Positions 60,132 to 64,000 of a DNA stretch of 64,000 nucleotides are shown one piece after another. The stretch comes from Streptomyces curacoi (GTDB lineage Bacteria; Actinomycetota; Actinomycetes; Streptomycetales; Streptomycetaceae): contig NZ_KQ947984.1 in NCBI RefSeq assembly GCF_001513975.1, positions 124,001 to 188,000 on the forward strand. Direction: 5' to 3'. The position numbers were made by a program, and so were the translations under genes. Under the pieces are notes generated by a model, which made no database searches, was not told the origin of the DNA, and saw nothing but the letters and a program-made list of their open reading frames with translations. The first letter of the stretch is position 1. Each line of letters starts with the position of its first letter.

Positions 60132-61055
60132 ATGCGAACTGAGCCCGTGGTCCAGGTCCAGGCCCTGGTGAAGCGGTACGGCGACAAAACCGCGGTGGAC
60201 GGTCTCGATCTGGTGGCCCGGGCCGGTGTCACCGCCGTACTCGGACCCAACGGCGCGGGCAAGACGACGACGGTCGAGACCTGCGAGGGGTACCGGAAGC
60301 CGGACTCCGGCACGGTGCGTGTCCTGGGCCTCGACCCGGTGAGACAGTCCGGTGAGCTGCGGCCCCGCGTCGGCGTGATGCTGCAGTCCGGCGGCGTCTA
60401 CTCGGGCGCGCGGGCGGACGAGATGCTGCGGCACGTGGCGAAGCTGCACGCGCACCCGCTGGACGTCGACGCCCTCATCGAGCGGCTCGGGCTGGGCAGC
60501 TGCGGCCGGACCACCTACCGCCGCCTCTCCGGCGGCCAGCAGCAGCGGCTCGCGCTCGCCATGGCCGTGGTCGGCCGCCCGGAGCTGGTGTTCCTCGACG
60601 AGCCGACCGCCGGTCTCGACCCGCAGGCCCGCCGGGCCACCTGGGACCTGGTCCGGGACCTGCGCGCCGACGGGGTCTCCGTGATCCTCACGACCCACTA
60701 CATGGACGAGGCCGAGCAGCTCGCCGACGACGTGGCGATCATCGACGCGGGCCGGGTCATCGCCCAGGGCTCCCCGGAGGAGCTGTGCCGGGGCGGCGCC
60801 GAGAACACCCTGCGCTTCACCGGCCGCCCCGGCCTGGACGTGGGGTCCCTCCTGAAGGCCCTGCCCGCCGACTGCACCGCCGCCGAGCTGACCCCGGGCT
60901 CCTACCGGGTCGTCGGCAAGGTCGACCCGCAGCTGCTCGCGACGGTGACGTCGTGGTGTGCGCAGCACGGGGTGATGCCGGACCGGATCTCGGTGGAGCG
61001 GCACACCCTGGAGGACGTCTTCTTGGAGCTGACCGGCAAGGAGCTGCGCTCGTGA
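60132..61055 (+). CDS. ABC exporter ATPase (DrrA-type)
   Basis: 307 aa. Walker A LGPNGAGKTTTVETCEG, signature RLSGGQQQRLALAM, Walker B LVFLDEPTAGLDPQ and TTHYMDEAEQLADDVAIID. The tail (about 220-307) is the DrrA C-terminal extension. Overlaps the permease start (GTGA). Confidence 0.94.
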   Translation: MRTEPVVQVQALVKRYGDKTAVDGLDLVARAGVTAVLGPNGAGKTTTVETCEGYRKPDSGTVRVLGLDPVRQSGELRPRVGVMLQSGGVYSGARADEMLRHVAKLHAHPLDVDALIERLGLGSCGRTTYRRLSGGQQQRLALAMAVVGRPELVFLDEPTAGLDPQARRATWDLVRDLRADGVSVILTTHYMDEAEQLADDVAIIDAGRVIAQGSPEELCRGGAENTLRFTGRPGLDVGSLLKALPADCTAAELTPGSYRVVGKVDPQLLATVTSWCAQHGVMPDRISVERHTLEDVFLELTGKELRS

Positions 61056-61822
61056 CCACCGCTGGCACCTACACCCCCAAGCCGGGGGCCGCCCCCCTCC
61101 CCCGCATGATCGCGGCCCAGGCTGCGCTTGAGACGAAGATGCTGCTGCGCAACGGCGAGCAGCTGCTCCTGACCGTCGTGATCCCCACCCTGCTGCTGGT
61201 CCTGTTCAGCTCGGTGGACATCGTCGACACGGGCGTCGGCAAGGCCGTCGACTTCCTCGCCCCCGGCGTCCTGGCCCTCGCCGTGATGTCGACGGCGTTC
61301 ACGGGCCAGGCGATCGCCACCGGCTTCGAGCGCCGGTACGGCGTGCTGAAGCGGCTGGCCTCCTCGCCGCTGCCCCGATGGGCCCTGATGACGGCGAAGA
61401 CGGCGTCGGTGCTGGTCACCGAGGTCCTGCAGATCGCCCTGCTGACAGTGATCGCCTTCGCCCTCGGCTGGTCCCCGCACGGCAACCCGCTGGCCGTACT
61501 CCTCCTTCTCGTCCTCGGTACGGCGGCCTTCTCCGGCCTCGGCCTGCTGATGGCGGGCACGCTCAGGGCGGAGGCCACGCTGGCCGCCGCCAACCTGGTC
61601 TTCCTGCTGCTGCTCGTGGGCGGCGGGGTGATCGTGCCGCTCGACAAGTTCCCGTCCGGGGCGCAGGACGTCCTGGCACTGCTGCCGATCTCCGCGCTGT
61701 CGGACGGTCTGCGCGACGTGCTCCAGCACGGGGCCGGTGTGCCGTGGGGGGACCTGGGGATCCTGGCGGTGTGGGCGGTCGTGGGGCTGACGGCGGCGGG
61801 GCGGTTCTTCCGCTGGGAGTGA
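61052..61822 (+). CDS. ABC exporter permease (DrrB/ABC-2 type)
   Basis: 256 aa from GTG 61052. Six membrane segments (LLLTVVIPTLLLVLFSS, VLALAVMSTAFTGQAIATGF, VLVTEVLQIALLTVIAFALGW, LLLLVLGTAAFSGLGLLMAG and others). ABC-2 fold; exports an unknown substrate with the ATPase at 60132. Confidence 0.93.
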   Translation: MTTAGTYTPKPGAAPLPRMIAAQAALETKMLLRNGEQLLLTVVIPTLLLVLFSSVDIVDTGVGKAVDFLAPGVLALAVMSTAFTGQAIATGFERRYGVLKRLASSPLPRWALMTAKTASVLVTEVLQIALLTVIAFALGWSPHGNPLAVLLLLVLGTAAFSGLGLLMAGTLRAEATLAAANLVFLLLLVGGGVIVPLDKFPSGAQDVLALLPISALSDGLRDVLQHGAGVPWGDLGILAVWAVVGLTAAGRFFRWE

Positions 61823-61943
61823 CGTTCGCACCCGGGCGGGAGAGCAAGACTCCCTGCACCGACCCGGCAGCGCCGGCAGCGCCGCCCGCCGAGAGCGGAC
61901 CCCTCGTGAAAGCGTGCACAAGCGGGCGCCTACGATGGAGCGC

Positions 61944-62957
61944 GTGCCAAACCTGACCCGCGCAGACGCCGTAGCGGCCGTGCGCAACCCGCTCGCCTTC
62001 CTCGCCGCACGCTGGACCCCGGCCCCTGGGACGGTTCAGCGGGCGGCACTGTCCGCGCTCGTGATGTCGGTGGTCATCGTGGTCACCGGCGGTGCGGTAC
62101 GGCTCACCGGCTCCGGGCTCGGCTGCCCGACCTGGCCCAAGTGCACCGACGACTCGCTCACCGCGACCAGTGAGATGGGCGTGCACGGCGCCATCGAGTT
62201 CGGCAACCGCATGCTGACGTACGTGCTGTGCGCGGCCGTCGGCTGGGCGATCATCGCGGCCCGCTCCGAGAAGCCGTACCGGCGCGGCCTGACCCGGCTG
62301 GGCTGGGCGCAGTTCTGGATCGTGATGGGCAACGCGGTCCTGGGCGGCATCGTGGTGCTGGTCGGCCTGAACCCGTACACGGTCGCGGCGCACTTCATGC
62401 TCACCTCGGCCCTGATCGCGGTCGCCACGGTGATGTGGCAGCGCACCCGGGAGAGCGACGCGGCTCCGCGCCCGCTGGTCGGCAGGTCGGTGCAGCAGCT
62501 GGTGTGGGTCCTGGTCGTGGGCTCGGCGCTGCTGATCGCCGTGGGCACGGTGGTGACCGGCGCGGGCCCGCACGCGGGCGACTCCAGCGAGGTCGAGCGG
62601 ATGCCGCTGGACTGGGAGAACGTCACCAAGCTGCACGCCGTGCTGGCCTGGATCGTGGTCACCCTGACGTTCGCGCTGTGGTTCGTCCTCAAGGCGGTCG
62701 ACGCCCCGAAGGGCCCCCTGAACCGCACCCGCGACCTTTTCCTGATCCTCCTCGCCCAGGGCGTCATCGGCTACGTCCAGTACTTCACGGACCTCCCGGA
62801 GATCCTGGTCGGCCTGCACATGTTCGGCTCGGCCGTGACGTGGATCGCGGTGCTGCGGGTACTGCTGTCCCTGCGGGAACGGCCCGAGACCGCGGTGCCC
62901 GACCTGCCCGCTCAGTCGTACGACACAACGAGCGCGTCGCTCGCCGGTCCGAGGTAG
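61944..62957 (+). CDS. ctaA: Heme A synthase (COX15/CtaA)
   Basis: 337 aa from GTG 61944 (GGAG 4 nt upstream; ATG 61935 possible). Eight membrane segments. Heme-binding histidines in GVHGAIEFGNRML, AAHFMLTS, TKLHAVLAW and GLHMFGSAV. The loop SGLGCPTWPKCTD carries the conserved cysteine pair. Converts heme O to heme A for cytochrome aa3. Confidence 0.94.
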   Translation: MPNLTRADAVAAVRNPLAFLAARWTPAPGTVQRAALSALVMSVVIVVTGGAVRLTGSGLGCPTWPKCTDDSLTATSEMGVHGAIEFGNRMLTYVLCAAVGWAIIAARSEKPYRRGLTRLGWAQFWIVMGNAVLGGIVVLVGLNPYTVAAHFMLTSALIAVATVMWQRTRESDAAPRPLVGRSVQQLVWVLVVGSALLIAVGTVVTGAGPHAGDSSEVERMPLDWENVTKLHAVLAWIVVTLTFALWFVLKAVDAPKGPLNRTRDLFLILLAQGVIGYVQYFTDLPEILVGLHMFGSAVTWIAVLRVLLSLRERPETAVPDLPAQSYDTTSASLAGPR

Positions 62958-63017
62958 CCCGCGCCTACCGGGCCCTGCGTCCTGCGCGCCTCGCAAAATC
63001 CCGACCTCTGAAGCCCG

Positions 63018-64000
63018 TCACTCCAGCCCGTACACCCGCTTGGCGTTCCCCGACGCCACCATCCCCGCCACCCGCTGTGCGTCCGCCAGCGACCAGGCGC
63101 CCTCGGCGACCCAGCCGCCGAGCACCCTGGCGAGGGCCTCGCGGAAGAGCCGGGCGCCCACCACATGCAGCTCGGGCAGGACCTGGGCCCCGCTGGAGAA
63201 GAGGATCTTGCCGAAGGGGGCCAGTTCCAGGATCTCGGCGAGGATCGTGGCCGCGCGGGCGCCCGTGCGGATGAGTGCGGCGCCCGAGTCGGCGTAGACG
63301 TGCGGGAAGACGCCGGCCAGGTGGGCGGCGTGGCGGTGGTACGGGTAGCCGTGCAGCAGGATCAGGTCCGTGCCGAGGCCGGCCGTGGCGCGGACGAAGT
63401 CCGTGAGCAGCACCGGGTCGGTACGGTCGATGCGCAGTCCCGGCTCCCCCAGCCCGGCGTGCAGCTGGAGCGGCAGTCCCGAGGCCACGGCGATCCAGAG
63501 CAGGTGTCGCAGCAGGACCGGGTCGGTCAGCTCCCCTCCCACGCGGCGCGCCGCCAGCCAGCGGCCCGCCGCGCCCCGTACCTCTCCGGGCCCCGGAGGC
63601 TCGGGCGCGAGGGCGAGGCCGTGGCGTACCCCGGCCACGGAGGTGAAGGCGACCGCGTTCGCCGCCGCGCCGTGCACCGACTCGGCGAGGTTGGCCAGGA
63701 ACGACTCGACGGTCCCCGAAGTGTCGGCGACCTGTTCGGCGAGGAGTTCCAGGCGCACGATCTCGCGGGCCTCGGCGGAGGCGGCGGACGCCAGCTCGGC
63801 GGGGCCGGTGAGGTCACCCGGCAGACCGGTATCGACCAGGTACGTCGTGATGCCGCTGCCCCGCAGCAGTCGCCGGCCCGCCTCCAGTACGCCGAGCTCT
63901 CGGCGCCGGGCGAGATAGCGGGCGGGTGGGCAGTGCGGTTCCAGGCCGAGCAGTGGGGGGCACCAGCGGCGTACGGCGAAACCGGTCTGGGTGTCGAAGA
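63018..64000 (-). CDS. FluG-like amidohydrolase (partial, runs off right edge)
   Basis: 327 codons visible, open past base 64000, no start seen. ATYLARRRELGVLEAGRRLLRG-like beginning at the edge, then TTYLVDTGLPGD, EIVRLELLAEQVADT, LPLQLHAGLGEPGLRID (metal His/Glu), LILLHGYPYHRHAAHLAG (metal His) and KILFSSGAQVLPELHVVGARL (catalytic region). Family: the amidohydrolases that stand before, or next to, glutamine-synthetase-like proteins. Probably hydrolyses a gamma-glutamyl or similar amide; substrate unknown. Stop at 63018, 60 bp from ctaA end (convergent). Confidence 0.85.
   Translation of the reverse strand, partial: FDTQTGFAVRRWCPPLLGLEPHCPPARYLARRRELGVLEAGRRLLRGSGITTYLVDTGLPGDLTGPAELASAASAEAREIVRLELLAEQVADTSGTVESFLANLAESVHGAAANAVAFTSVAGVRHGLALAPEPPGPGEVRGAAGRWLAARRVGGELTDPVLLRHLLWIAVASGLPLQLHAGLGEPGLRIDRTDPVLLTDFVRATAGLGTDLILLHGYPYHRHAAHLAGVFPHVYADSGAALIRTGARAATILAEILELAPFGKILFSSGAQVLPELHVVGARLFREALARVLGGWVAEGAWSLADAQRVAGMVASGNAKRVYGLE

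Overview
The window is a high-GC actinobacterial chromosome segment, almost certainly from a Streptomyces or close relative. Reasons: strong G/C third-position bias, GTG and TTG starts with GGAGG-type ribosome sites, many ATGA/GTGA gene overlaps, the typical Streptomyces intergenic repeats, and the order dapA-dapD-suf operon-ctaA. No rRNA, tRNA, CRISPR array or complete insertion sequence was found.

Region 1 (1-18.5 kb, mostly minus strand) is a pectin-utilisation island. It has secreted pectin methylesterases, three PL1 pectate lyases (one fused to a methylesterase), a rhamnogalacturonan acetylesterase, a GH43 enzyme, a sugar ABC importer, a Gfo/Idh/MocA oxidoreductase, a DUF6807 (PmoA-like) protein, and an IlvD dehydratase / DHDPS-family / GntR operon for sugar acids. 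The leftmost gene, cut by the window edge, is an in-frame chimera of a truncated pectin methylesterase and an alpha/beta hydrolase.

Region 2 (18.5-30.2 kb) holds small housekeeping-like genes and an MFS exporter, then divergent kdgD and udh (oxidative galacturonate catabolism, the likely fate of the pectin monomers) with an uncharacterised gene coupled to kdgD. A DeoR regulator with a polyol-type ABC importer and a zinc dehydrogenase follows.

Region 3 (30.2-44.1 kb) holds a two-domain TerD protein, a LacI regulator beside the remnant of a sugar permease, a lower-GC orphan intein-like LAGLIDADG endonuclease gene, phoX with a PHO box, a secreted nuclease, and a set of small regulatory, membrane and cysteine-rich proteins. 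One gene's 3' end is partly duplicated between direct repeats.

Region 4 (44.1-64 kb) looks like core chromosome: dapA, two ECF sigma factor modules, dapD, a TetR-SMR efflux pair with tandem operators, an AbfB-fold surface protein, the complete sufRBD-Rieske-sufCSUT operon, an AAC(3)-like acetyltransferase, a DrrAB-type ABC exporter, ctaA and a partial amidohydrolase.

The most unusual items are the methylesterase/hydrolase chimera, the orphan intein-like endonuclease with both splice ends degenerate, the unknown enzyme coupled to kdgD (a candidate for the missing lactone step), the 14-bp triple repeat before the GntR gene, and the combined SufR and iron-box signals upstream of suf.
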